Below the pieces are notes generated by a model, which was not told the DNA's origin, ran no database searches, and saw only the letters and a list, made by a program, of their open reading frames with translations. From Apostichopus japonicus (Eukaryota > Echinodermata > Holothuroidea > Aspidochirotida > Stichopodidae), in NCBI RefSeq assembly GCF_037975245.1, contig NC_092567.1, forward strand, positions 26,594,876 through 26,658,875: 64,000 bases of DNA. The letters run 5' to 3'. This document shows, piece after piece, positions 35,472-48,888 of the stretch. A program made the position numbers and the translations under genes. How positions within the stretch are numbered: the first letter of the stretch is position 1; each line of letters opens with the position of its first letter.

Positions 35472-36784
35472 CTGACAAAATAGAAATAAACATCAAATTA
35501 TGGATTATAAACCAGCCTATAGATTAACGGGATAGAGCGGCTAAGAGAGTGTTTTGTCATTATTCATGACACCTTAAAGGAGTGTTCCAGACATTAAGAA
35601 ACAATTTTCATTTGCCACTGTACCACTGTACCTCATATATTCGGCCATAACTACAAATAACCCTAATGTATTAAAGTTCAACTGAACGCTGTCTCCCTGA
35701 TGTTGTAGGTTGCAGGATGTATGGGGGCGTTTGAACTGAGGGGGACAGTAACGTATCATTTAGTTTGAAACAAATGGTGTCACTCTATAGATCTAAATTA
35801 AGGAGACATTCTTAAGTACGGTATCAGTTGCATCAAGAGTGATTTGCATAATGAACCAGTTCATATTTAGACTTTCTCTACAAACTTATAATCAATCACT
35901 CTTTTCCAAACCTTTCTCTACAAAGGTGTCCTTGCTTGCGACGAATGAATCAACATTTTCCGTTTAAAAACATTTTAAATGCAGCTATAGTGTCATGAAG
36001 TGATATTATAACTAATTTGAATTCCTTTCAAACTCCTGCAAGTTCTTCAACCCTTCGTTTATTTGACCTTCAATTTTCCTTCGTTAACACCAACTGTTTC
36101 CGAATAAAGAAAATCATTAGAAATTGTTCGGTCCATTTTCAGATGCTAGTTTAGGTACCCGTATTTTCCACCCAGTTGGGCCTTTTTGTTGTCTATACTG
36201 TAGTGTCATGTCTCGCTTTTCAGAGCCCTCGTATTGTCAGTAATGCTGGCGTCACACTGTCCCGAAGTTGACATCAGATGGACACACGATAAAGAAAATG
36301 TTCAAATTCGGCTCTGATCGTAAAAACATCGGGCCATTCGTGAGGGCATCTTAAGCCATCGTATGACCTCCGGTGGAGTTTTTCAGGCTCCGGCAGCAAC
36401 TTCGTGAGTGGTGGCAAAATCTTTACATGCCAAAAAATTGCCCGAAGACCTTGCGAAGGTTCATTTTCGTGTTGAATTCGTGTGTCCATTTTGCCCTTCG
36501 TAAGGCCATCGTGAGGGCATCTTATCAAATCGTGTCATCTTCTTTTTTACTTCGTGTGATCATCGGTGCCATCGGGCATTTTCGCCTCACGAAGACAATA
36601 CGAAGGAAACAAGAAGCTGCCCGATTGTCTTATGAAGGCAACACGACTACGTGAAGCCCTCGCAATGCCGTCGAGTAACCATCGTATTATAGTATGCTGA
36701 CATCGAGATGGGACCACGGGGTCGGCGAAGACAGCCGAATTTGTGAACCTCAAGCGTTTCCCAGGTGTCATGGTAACGTGGACA

Positions 36785-36818
36785 TATAAAGGCCAGCCTC
36801 AAAGAATCTTCCTCAGTC
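36785..36818 (+). promoter_or_regulatory. Core promoter inside the Harbinger-like element
   Basis: TATAAA at 36785-36790 is followed 28 bp later by TCAGTC (36813-36818), an animal initiator-like sequence, at the expected spacing. It faces the small open frame starting at 36908, giving a leader of about 95 bases. Confidence 0.5.
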
Positions 36819-36907
36819 AGTCCTAAGCAACTCTACAGAGTAGAGGCGTGTGTAACTCCCAAAGCTACAATCACTATCACAACTAACCACAATTCAGTTC
36901 CTGCAGA

Positions 36908-37027
36908 ATGGCATACTTTGGTGATGAGACAACCAGGAAAAAGAAAGCAGCAGCATTGCTTCTTTTGATGTACCTCAGAGAACATGATGAGCACTTCTTA
37001 CAGGCCCAGCACCTCCTCTTACAATAA
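36908..37027 (+). CDS. 39-residue open frame resembling a Harbinger protein N-terminus
   Basis: Starts Met-Ala-Tyr-Phe-Gly-Asp-Glu and contains RKKKAAALLLLMYLREHDE, then a Gln/His/Leu-rich end, stop at 37025-37027. A Lys/Arg-rich stretch followed by Ala and Leu runs near the N-terminus is common in Harbinger-type transposases. The rest of the nuclease is absent, so the element is a deletion derivative. Whether the short peptide is made is unknown. The ATG is the first after the TATA/initiator pair. Confidence 0.4.
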   Translation: MAYFGDETTRKKKAAALLLLMYLREHDEHFLQAQHLLLQ

Positions 37028-37741
37028 CAAAGCATTATTTTATTTCACTTTGTCATTTCTTGCTATTTGCCTTTCTAGCATTCGACAATGTACTTATCAA
37101 TACGTCGTCGTGTAGCCATCGTGTGGCCTTCGTGTGGCATTCGTGTGTCCTGCGGGTAAACTACTTAAATAGAAATGCACATCTTCGTGTGTGGTTCGGG
37201 TGCCATCGTGTGACCTTCTGTAGGCATCGTACTTGCTTCGGCTGTTGATTGGCTGTTGACCAAGTTCGGGGCCATCTTCGTGCGAAATTCAAAATTCCAT
37301 ATTCGTATGGCCATCTGGTGTCAATTTCGCGACAGTGTGACGCCTGCATAAGAGCATTATGAATATCGTGTTTAGTATCATATCAAGGTTAGGAACTGTT
37401 TGTACTGACAATACCAGTGCTTTGAGAGCATGATATTGGGGTACAGTTTAGAGAGGTATTATCATTAGGAATTTGACCAAATTGGCTGTATTTTCAGACA
37501 AGGAAATACATAACCAATAATTAGGACCACGTGTAGTTTTCTTTTTATCATGATTGGTTCATTCATGATAGATTTGATGAATATTAGTTATGTTCCGAAG
37601 TTGGGTCACCGAGGGTCATATTCCCAAAAAATTCCAATATATTTTCTAAAACTTAACTCCTTATTTGTTCATTATGAGTCATATCTTATTCTCTGGGTTT
37701 CTCTAATAATATTTTCTCTTGGAGAAAACGTGGATTTTCGT

Positions 37742-37745
<4 letters not shown>

Positions 37746-37783
<38 letters not shown>
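37746..37783. repeat. (TA)n tail of the SINE
   Basis: A 38-bp TA tract at the 3' end of the minus-strand SINE whose tRNA-like head is at 37873-37943. Confidence 0.8.
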
Positions 37784-37786
<3 letters not shown>

Positions 37787-37872
37787 ATGGAGGTAAACGA
37801 CAAAGGCAAATGAATATATATAAATGAAAATCGTAATGAGTTGGAAAATCAAGAACAGTGAAAAAAATTCCA

Positions 37873-37943
37873 GCCTCCACCGGGATTCGAACCCGGGCCT
37901 TCCGCTCTGTACGCGGACACCCTAACCACTAGGCTATGGAAGC
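37873..37943 (-). tRNA. tRNA-like cloverleaf forming the SINE head (pseudo-tRNA)
   Basis: On the minus strand the 71 nt fold as a full cloverleaf. The acceptor stem is GCTTCCA with TGGAGGC, with a G-T pair. The D-arm has the A-box TAGCCTAGTGGTTAG, the anticodon stem TCCGC/GCGGA has loop GTACAGA, and the T-arm is CCGGG-TTCGAAT-CCCGG. The loop would place ACA as anticodon, which is not a normal eukaryotic tRNA, and the SINE linker and tail follow directly. It is therefore best read as an RNA polymerase III promoter head, not a working tRNA. Confidence 0.6.
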
Positions 37944-38091
37944 TGATTGTAAGTCCAGAGTTTCGAAACCGGTAAGGAAGGTCGTTATTCCACTGTAGGT
38001 CACCTGTATCGAACAATACTAGTTCTGTTTTTGGTGACATATTTTGCCTTACTCTAGAGATCAAACATGATGCTAACCAACTCGAAATCAT

Positions 38092-41500
<3,409 letters not shown>

Positions 41501-41515
41501 TATAAAATCATTGAT

Positions 41516-41520
<5 letters not shown>

Positions 41521-41609
<89 letters not shown>
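41521..41609. repeat. (TA)n tract
   Basis: About 90 bp of uninterrupted TA, upstream of the LINE and directly adjoining the small element at 41610. Confidence 0.9.
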
Positions 41610-41614
<5 letters not shown>

Positions 41615-41957
41615 TATAGCTAGGAGATTGTGAGTGCTGGTTAAATAAATTTGCGAAGCGTAGCGAGCGAAGCTCTCGCATCTCACGGCCGGGGGTCCAG
41701 GGGCCCGCTTAAGGGCCCCTGGTGGGGTCCAGGGCAACGCCCCGGTGGGGGTCGAGGGTATTTTGGTAAATAACAGAAAAAGGTGACGTTATTATCATGT
41801 TTTACGGCAAGGGAAAGATAAATTTGTTACTTTTGTTGTATTTCACAAGCATTTTACTATATTTTTGTGCCGGCCAGTGGACTGTTTATTCACTTCCAAT
41901 GCCGGCCGGCAGGCGTGAGTGGCGGTTACCACCGGCCGCCGCCGTGGCTATAACCCT
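41610..41957. mobile_element. 350-bp MITE-like element between (TA)n tracts
   Basis: Ends AGGGTTATAGCTAGG and inverted AGGGTTATAGCCACGG. TA repeats lie on both sides, so a TA-duplicating (Tc1/mariner-type) insertion is possible, but the duplication cannot be told from the microsatellite. The interior is GC-rich (GGGGTCCAGGG, GCCGGCCGGC) unlike the flanks. Confidence 0.5.
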
Positions 41958-41985
41958 GTATATATATATATATATATATATATAT
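41958..41985. repeat. (TA)n tract, right of the MITE-like element
   Basis: About 26 bp of TA continuing the tract interrupted by the element at 41610-41957. Confidence 0.8.
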
Positions 41986-42039
41986 GCATCATTTATAATT
42001 GTAACTTAATTTATTCGAATCTACCTGAGCAGCATCAGA

Positions 42040-42412
42040 TAACATCTGCCTTGTTCTTAGTTTATTATTATTATTATTATTTTAGGTTTACAGTCTTGTA
42101 CAGGGTCAAGGCCCTTTTACACGACTTTTACAACTTAACCCTGGTCATTGGTAACTTGTCACACCTACACACCAAAGTGTGCACAATTCAATCAATCTCT
42201 CCTGGGGCACCACAGTGCACCACAACCACGTGTCCCCCGGGTGACTTCCCATAGGGTGCAGCCACAAACCGGCGCACGCAACTATATTTACAAGTTACCT
42301 CGCAAGCCCCCATTTATACACCTGGGTGAAGAAAGGTAATGGAGATAAAGCGCCTTGCCCAAGGCCACAACGCAATGATCTGGCCATGGCTCGAACCTGT
42401 AATCCTTAAACC
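42040..42412 (-). mobile_element. tRNA-derived SINE, 3' part, split by a MITE
   Basis: Minus strand. Body with CCTTGGGCAAGGCGCTTTAT, a phrase typical of deuterostome V-SINE/Deu-type elements, then about 250 bp and a (TAA)n tail at 42059-42082. The tRNA-like B-box GGTTCGAGCC lies at about 42385-42395, and the rest of the head continues at 43744-43785. The MITE at 42413-43736 separates the two. Confidence 0.7.
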
Positions 42413-43736
42413 CAGGGGCGTATCCAGGATTTTCCATTAGGGGGGGCGTCAGGCATGAATGATCGCCGTCCTGGGGATGGGTCTAAGGGGAGGGGTGGAC
42501 AATTTTTGCTTTCGAAGAAGGGCTGAAATGCAAAATGGTGCCATATGCATGGGCGGCGATCCGTACTTCCGAGTGGGGGGGGGGGGGATATGACCTTGTT
42601 GACTATCTAAGCGTAGCGCCACCATGAGTTGGCGCGAAGCGTACAAGAAAATTTTGGGATTAACAAACCCTCTAGATGGCCGGAAACGGCACTTCCCGAG
42701 GTTTCCAAGCGAATATACCCAACTTTAAAATAGGGATGTCATGTCCGAAATATCTCATAATCAGGATCCAAAATACTTTTTTTTTTAATTTCGGGTGTTA
42801 TTTTGGGAAAATTGCCCCTGTCAATCTTGTTTCAGGCGCAACGTTAGAATGTTCGAGAGCTCTTTTATATTATTCGATGAAGAAAATGGCCTCATGCAGG
42901 CTATTATAGGCCTATACACATGCAATACACAATTACACATAGTTACATTCCTAGGTACCGATTGCTAGGGCATCCAGGTGAAACGTGTATTAAGCATTAC
43001 CCTGGTAACATGAGATTCTCAGCTGTTCGAGGGAACATGTACGTGTGTAGGCCTACTATAGGGCCATATGAATACTATGAGGGTGCATATATGTACTATA
43101 TCAATACCGTGGGCGCAATAATACATTTTGTTGTTATAGGGCCAATGAAGCCTACAGTCAACTATTCTTGCTTTATAAAGACGCTTTATTTGAAAAGATC
43201 GCACTGCGTTTATGGTAGGCGAGAAATGAAGCTAAAAAAGAGCCGTACATTAACGATGATGCATAAATGTAGGCATGAAAATATTCTTATCCCTGGCATT
43301 TGGTGGGGGGGATATGGTGTATTACATCCCCTCCACCCATTTTCATGGGGGATATATCCCCCCCCCCCCAGGATCGCCGCCCATGGCCATATGTGATCCA
43401 TTTTTCGACCTTAATAATAAGCAACATTTCCAGTAAATATGGACACAAAATGCACAATTTAGTATGGCTGGAATGTCACTTAGTGTTTATAGTGATAATA
43501 CAAACAAAATTACCATCTATGTTTCTAAAACTATTATGCCGCCGAACTTCGCCAGAACTTTATTTTGGCAAACAAAAAATAAAGCATACGGGAGGGGGGG
43601 GGGGGGGTTGAGCGATCACCGACATCTCACATAAAGGTCGTCATCAATTTTTTTTTTTTTTGCTAAACTTTTTTTTTTTTTGGTGACGGCCAATAGGGGG
43701 GGCGCGCGCCTGTTGCGCCCCCTGGATACGCCCCTG
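42413..43736. mobile_element. hAT-type MITE (outer of the nest)
   Basis: Termini CAGGGGCGTATCCAGG and inverted CAGGGGCGTATCCAGG, identical over 16 bp. The target duplication is TTAAACC (42406-42412 and 43737-43743). It lies inside a SINE and is itself interrupted by the element at 42548-43385. Its left 135 bp resemble the hAT remnant at 15640. No transposase. Confidence 0.85.
42548..43385. mobile_element. hAT-type MITE (inner of the nest)
   Basis: Termini CATGGGCGGCGATCC and its exact inverse, with perfect 8-bp target duplication GCCATATG at 42540-42547 and 43386-43393. The core shares GGCCGGAAACGGCACTTCCC-like text with the elements at 23220 and 44014. Poly-G/C stretches lie just inside both ends. 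Confidence 0.88.
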
Positions 43737-43743
43737 TTAAACC

Positions 43744-43785
43744 ACAAGTCCACTGCCTTAACCACTTGACCACAACGCCCTCAAT
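43744..43785 (-). mobile_element. tRNA-derived SINE, 5' head
   Basis: The minus strand reads GAGGGCGTTGTGGTCAAGTG then GTTAAGGCAGTGGACTTGTG, with the A-box GTGGTCAAGTGG. It joins directly to 42412 once the MITE and one copy of its target duplication are removed. Confidence 0.7.
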
Positions 43786-44005
43786 ATTTAATGACACCCT
43801 GTAAAGTTAGTGGTTAGTTTCTTCGGTTTTAGAATTTCCTCGCAAAAGAAAGAAACAACTAGAGACTAACAAATTAAATATTAAAAAAATAAACAATTAG
43901 TATGCACTCTTGCAAATTATTATGAATGGCAAATAAAAAATGCAAACCGCGCGGTATTTTTGTGTATTTATGTACACTGGCTAAATATATTGATATTTCT
44001 ATCTC
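43786..44005. other. Spacer, paralogous to the left edge of the 17.4-kb block
   Basis: The right half (from about 43940) shares CAAACCGCG-like sequence with 17400-17440. No gene. Confidence 0.4.
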
Positions 44006-44013
44006 CTTTAAAC

Positions 44014-45542
44014 CAGCGACGTAGCCAGGAATTTGAAAGGGGGGGAGCACTTTTTGCGACTGATATGGATTTTCAAATTGTAGGCACGACTATCTGAGCG
44101 GAGCGCCACCATCGGTTGGCGCGGAGCGTACAAGAAAATTTTGGGTTTTACAAACCCCCCAGGTGGCCGGAAACGGCCCTTCCCGAGTGTTCATTCTGGT
44201 TCCATGGCCTCTTGCTAACTTGAGACACCTCATTCAATATCACTTTTAAACCAAAAAAACAAACGAGTTAAAATAGTACGTAATTCAATACTACATAATG
44301 TTCGGTATTTAAAATTAGCAAAGTACATGTACAGAGTAGTCTTACTTTTCAACTGCTGATACTTGTAGATACATATAAAGATAGGCCAGAAATGTCTTTG
44401 ATACAACTATAGCCAGTAATTGTCTTTGATACAACTGTAAATGTTTAAGTTAGCCTAATATTAGAGAAGGCGAGAGCTATCCGACGATTGCCATCTGATG
44501 CAAATTTCTCAACTGTTTTCTCAACTGAAATATTATCTGCGTAAACGGGTTCTTAACTAGATGTTAAAAAAACTGACAAGATCGGATTCTAGACTTTTTC
44601 GGCGGGTAGAGTGTTGAATGAAACGGCACGCGATAGAAATGACAGCCTAAATTAGAAGACTAGGTCACCTAATTTAGCCATATTCTTGCTACGTTCATTT
44701 CAATAGTTATTCCTGTCTGGACTCTTAAACTCGTCCAGCAAGCTTATGGATTTGAAATATGGGTATTTTTAAAAAAGATAACTTGGCCAAAAAAAGTGTA
44801 GGCCCGGGCCTACAGTTCTACATACTGGCTACGCCCCTGATCATGGATATCATATTATCAGCAGGTTTTGTTTCCTGTTTGAATTCTTTTACATGTTCTT
44901 TTACATAATATATCAGAAAGACAAACATATAGTGCTCTTTTACAATTTTTCCAGTAGGATGATTCTTGTTTATTGTCCAATGTCTGGACTTTAACACATT
45001 TGACGAACTTAACTGATGGACAATATAAACTTTCATACTTTGTAATATAGCCAGATATGCAGTGGCCTAAAAACAAATATCGTTATCGTTAGCAGTGTAA
45101 TAATTATTTAAAGGAAGTGCGTATCACGTACGATTGCTATCTTAGCTTCATAACATGCTGTTCGTGCAACAACTTAGGACGAATCATAGAAAGGATGAGA
45201 ACGAACGTTGTCGACGTTGTTGTGCATACGGTTCGTGACATTCCATAGAGTTCGGTTAGGTAGGCAATATGTATTTTATTACGCAGTGGCCAACTGTAGG
45301 CTTGTAATAGGCTATAGGCTAAATTTAGCTAATTGCATCTTCCAAACTAAGTTAGTAGTTGAATCAGTAGGCGTGAATGTTACTACGATTATAACCGAGT
45401 TAACGGAGCTGACGAGTATTCAAGTTCAAAAGAGCACTGACAAAATACCATGCTAAAAAAACAACAGTTTAAAAAAAAAAAAAATCGACACTGAAAGGGG
45501 GGGAGCGGTCGCTCCCCCTGCTCCCCCCTGGCTACGTCCCTG
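44014..45542. mobile_element. hAT-type MITE, 1.5 kb, next to the gene B first exon
   Basis: Left end CAGCGACGTAGCCAGG, right end inverted CAGGGACGTAGCCAGG, perfect 8-bp duplication CTTTAAAC at 44006-44013 and 45543-45550. The unoccupied site survives at 17442. Internal text (GAGCGGAGCGCCACCATCGG) is shared with the elements at 23220 and 42548. A second terminus-like phrase GGCTACGCCCCTG at about 44825-44840 suggests a further element fused inside. It lies about 100 bp downstream (minus sense) of the mini-exon at 45640, that is, within intron 1. Confidence 0.82.
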
Positions 45543-45810
45543 CTTTAAACTACGGTCTAGCTGATGAATCCATTTGAATATAATTTCAGTATAACATAGC
45601 ACCAAAATCCCCCTTTTGTGAAAATAAATTCGGTCTTACCCATTTCCATAGTGGTGAGTGCAGTATTGTTCTTCTAAAAGTACCAAAATAGGACAAAAAT
45701 AACAATGAATCAAGACCGACTTGAAAGAAACGACAATTGTAATAACTACACTGTAACGTGACACGAATGATACGAAGCACTGCTGAATGTTACAATGGAC
45801 GTACACTGGT
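45543..45810 (-). repeat. Duplicated promoter/first-exon block, copy 3
   Basis: Matches 17440-17705 closely and 18225-18480 less closely. Similarity ends just after GTTACAATGGACGTACA at about 45807. Confidence 0.78.
45640..45649 (-). CDS. Candidate first coding exon of CD225-like gene B (type ii)
   Basis: ATGGAAATGG with donor GTAAGA on the minus strand, phase 1, 10.2 kb upstream of exon 2 at 35471. The junction codon would be GCA (Ala). Evidence is the same as for the 17542 exon. Confidence 0.38.
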
Positions 45811-46330
45811 TGATGTCTTCAGTACATGGATTCTTCGAGGGGCTTGTAACTTCCCTTGTCGAACAGAAGCCATTTCCTTATGTCGAGCAAGCTTATAGGT
45901 TAACACTTTTTGTTAATTCGGTGAATATTGTGGAAATTGTACAGATACTTGGCATAGAGACAAGATTTAAAAAACTAAAAGTTAAAATAAAATATTTCTT
46001 TTACTTGAAAGAAATTTATTTTCATCAACAATTATATAACCTACAAGAACTTTTCAATGGGTTTCAAATACTTCAGGCCTGTTGCTAGGAGCTTGGGTGA
46101 AAAGAGAAGATTTTCTGGAAATATCATACACTGGATAATTTGGCATTGCATTCTAATGGCATAATGAATATGTCCCTTACCCATTCAGCCTTCCCCACTA
46201 TGAAATGGCTCAATTAAGTTCAGAAAATCAATCGCAAATACTACCCTTCCTTTATGAATTACAGTATCTGTTGTTTGGTGTATATGAGTACCACATTGAT
46301 TAGATGTGCCAAATTGTTTTTGGTGCCTGT
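45811..46330. other. Spacer upstream of gene B first exon
   Basis: No gene or repeat recognised. A promoter for the minus-strand exon at 45640 could lie here. No TATA element at useful spacing was seen. Confidence 0.4.
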
Positions 46331-46332
46331 CA

Positions 46333-46640
46333 AGGTCACCAAAGGTCAGTTAGAGACCATAAACCAAAATATTAAAACAAGCAATAACTCCCATTGACAG
46401 GGTCCAACATGGTTGATATTTTGGGAGCAGTTATGAATGGGGTAAGGGATCGTTTCCAAACATAACGGTCATGTGATCCAAGGTCAACAAAGGTCAATCA
46501 GGGGTCAAAAACTAGTATTTTTGCAATAACTTGAGAACAAAATGTCCGTCAAGGTTGGGAGTTACACTATTGTAATCCAGTAGTGGACCCGCATCTAGGT
46601 GACCTTTGACATCAGGTTGACCTTCGGTGACCTTTATTAG
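46333..46640. repeat. AGGTCA-rich repeat with two DR4-type pairs
   Basis: AGGTCA-CCAA-AGGTCA at 46333-46348 and AGGTCA-ACAA-AGGTCA at 46481-46496 are direct repeats with four-base spacers. Further half-sites follow (GGGTCA, TGACCT in the reverse sense near 46600-46640). Related to the array at 11920-12205. Likely a transposon-derived repeat. Binding is unproven. Confidence 0.5.
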
Positions 46641-46689
46641 TTTTTTGGGTTATTTGAAATTTCGTGGCCATAATCGGATCTTAAAGGTA

Positions 46690-48083
46690 CCTTCCGATCA
46701 GATCCGATGACTACCTTGATCCTCAACAATATGCTAATAGGGCCCATCGCAATACAGATGACGCGGTCTTAAATTGCTTGGAGAAATTGTATTCCCACCT
46801 TGAACATTCTAACTCAGGTCATTCTGCCAGAATTATGTTCTTTGATTTTTCATCTGCGTTTAACACAATTCAACCTCATGTTTTGGCCGGCAAGATGTTA
46901 AATATGAATATTTCACATGATCTCATTATTTGGATACTCAACTACCTTACCAATCGTTCTCAATATGTTCACATTAGCTCATCCAACTGTATGTCAGATG
47001 TTAATACTCAAATACTGGTGCTCCACAAGGAACCGTTCTAGCCCCATTTTTATTCACTCTGTACACGTCGGATGTGAGATCCTCGTCTGATAGTTGCCAT
47101 TTATTTAAATTTGCAGATGACACAGCCTTAGTGGGTTTGATTAAAAAGGATGATGAGAGTGAATATCTGGAAGAAATTAATCATTTCGTCGGATATTGTG
47201 ACAAGAACTTCCTGGAGCTTAATGTTAAAAAAAAGGAAATGAATATTGATTTCAGAAGGGTCAAGGGTCAACCGAGAGAGGTTGTGATCAAAGAAAATCC
47301 CGTAGAACAAGTCTCATCCTACAAATATCTTGGTGTTGTTATTGATGATCAACTGGCGTGGCATGAGCATATTGATTATTTGGTGAAGAGAGTAAACCCT
47401 AGATTATACTGTCTCTGTAGAATGAGTGAATTTGACATTGACAGTCGTATCCTCACTATATTTTATAACTCAGTCATTTGTAGCGTGTTGAGATATTGTA
47501 TGACATGCTGGGGTGGTAATGTGACTGCTAATGATAAGAAACGCATTGATTCTGTTATCCGACAGGCTAATCGTATTCTGGGTGGGGAACAGCTCACAAT
47601 GGAGTGTATGTACCATCATGTTATTGAGTCTAAGCTCGACGCCATCCTTGCCGACGAGAATCACCCATTGTTTCTGAATCTCCGCAGTGCAATAATCTCT
47701 CGGAGTGGGCGGATGAGGCTTCCGAATGCAATAACAAATCGTCACATTTCTTCCTTTATCCCCCAGTGCATTAAGCTCTTTAATTGTCGTTTCAATCGAT
47801 AGTAGCCTGCTTTATCTTCCCGTTCTTGTCATCTAAACTGGTGTGACATTTGTTTAATCATCACGCCTTTAAACTTTTATACTTTAATTCTGTGAACTCT
47901 TATGTTTGCCATTCTTATGTCTTTTTACCCTTTATCATCTTGTATTTGTCTTATATCTACATATGCGAGCTTGTAATTTCCCTTTTGGGATGAAATAAAG
48001 TTTTACTCACTCGCTCACTCGCTCACTCGCTCACTCGCTCACTCGCTCACTCGCTCACTCGCTCACTCGCTCACTCACTCACT
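46690..48083 (+). mobile_element. Rex1-type LINE, 5'-truncated, with 8-bp repeat tail
   Basis: Plus-strand reverse transcriptase: NTDDAVLNCLEKLYSHLEH, MFFDFSSAFNTIQPHVLAGK, a frame break near 47010, then APFLFTLYTSD, FKFADDTALVGLI with intact Asp-Asp, GYCDKNFLELNVKKKEMNID, YKYLGVVIDDQLAWHEHI and the tail SVLRYCMTCWGGNV to a stop near 47802. Phrases such as DFSSAFNTIQPH and FADDTALVGLI are characteristic of the Rex1 clade. The 3' end is a short UTR followed by (CTCACTCG)n. One frameshift and 5' loss make it inactive. Confidence 0.85.
48006..48083. repeat. (CTCACTCG)n tail of the Rex1-type LINE
   Basis: About nine 8-bp units directly following AAATAAAGTTTTA. Short tandem repeats at the 3' end are a known feature of CR1-group LINEs. 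The RBM28-like exon sequence starts immediately after. Confidence 0.85.
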
Positions 48084-48086
48084 TAC

Positions 48087-48228
48087 TTACTGACAGTGAG
48101 GAGGAAAGTGATAGTGCCGAAGAAGATGAGGAAGAGGAAGAATGAGTTTGAGTTACAGGAGAAGAGGAAGAAGATGGAGAAGATAGAAGAAAAAGATAAG
48201 AGAAACTTGTATCTACCCAAAGAGGGAT
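48087..48228 (+). pseudogene. RBM28-like exon a (linker)
   Basis: Open in the frame of NEFELQEKRKKMEKIEEKDK-RNLYLPKEG, ending in phase 1 before the donor GTGAGT. In another frame the first half reads as an acidic run (SEEESDSAEEDEEEEE then stop), like the acidic linkers of RBM28. Which frame is native cannot be decided. Its left border is the LINE tail. Confidence 0.45.
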
Positions 48229-48888
48229 GTGAGTTAAATATTAAAGGGGTGTAAACGTTTAGGGTTAACCTGGGAGGGGTGCACAGAGGGTGGGGGTCAT
48301 TGGCATAGGTGAAGAGGGCAAGTACACTAAAGTCTTAGTATATGCCCAACATTTGTGCGTCAAGGCCTGTGATTATCCCAGGAACATTGGTTTTGGGTAA
48401 AAATTCATGATTTTGGCAAACACTGACATAACTTTGCCTAGGTTTTCTCTTTTGTCACATATTGCCACAAGTCCTTCCTGGGGAAAATAGTGTGGAAACC
48501 CCAGGACACACATTGACACAAGAATCTGTGGATGTATGTGACAAGTTCAATGTTTGAAAGGGTAAAAATAGTCCCTGAAGACACAGGGTTTCCTTGTTGG
48601 TGATGTAGAGTTTGCAAAGTTGCAAAGTTAGCTATGTAATGATTTTTATTGTCACAGGCTTACCACAATTAGCAACTCACATTTTCTCACCGTTTCAGCT
48701 ACCTACAAGTGTTTTTACATGTTGCGACCACATATGAAAACATATATAAACAAGCAATTTTACATATCCCCTTTACATATAAAGTACGTCTTTTCTGGTG
48801 TACGTCCTTCTGAATCTTCATATGTTTGCTATTTCATTTTTCCTACTTTTGATGAAGAACGCCTCACATTTCCGTTCTCCATGGTAAG

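Larger units (their letters stand above)
36244..37348. mobile_element. Harbinger-like (PIF) element with 3-bp TAA target duplication
   Basis: Terminal inverted repeats of about 40 bp begin TGCTGGCGTCACACTGTC on the left and, inverted, TGCAGGCGTCACACTGTC on the right. TAA flanks both sides (36241-36243, 37349-37351). Copy A has the unoccupied site near 9788 (cagtacgagcaatat). The interior has many short CTTCGTGTGG/CATCGTGAGGG motifs, a TATA box, and a small open frame resembling the N-terminus of a Harbinger nuclease. It was inserted after the segmental duplication. Confidence 0.75.
22143..37400. repeat. Segmental duplication, copy B
   Basis: Collinear with 1001-9850 (matching segments are listed there) but expanded to 15.3 kb by insertions: a MITE at 23220-23872, about 1 kb at 24181-25213, about 2.3 kb at 25765-28085 holding a LINE tail, a LINE at 29466-32008 and a Harbinger-like element at 36244-37348. 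CD225-like gene B lies in its right half. The copies share order and orientation, so this is a direct duplication. Equivalent exons are offset by 26.5-28.1 kb. Confidence 0.85.
37746..37943 (-). mobile_element. tRNA-derived SINE
   Basis: About 200 bp on the minus strand: tRNA-like head (37873-37943), a linker starting GGAATTTTTTTTCACTG, a body of about 80 bp and a (TA)n tail. This is the usual order of a short tRNA-headed SINE. A related layout but different sequence is found in the SINE at 42040. Confidence 0.7.
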
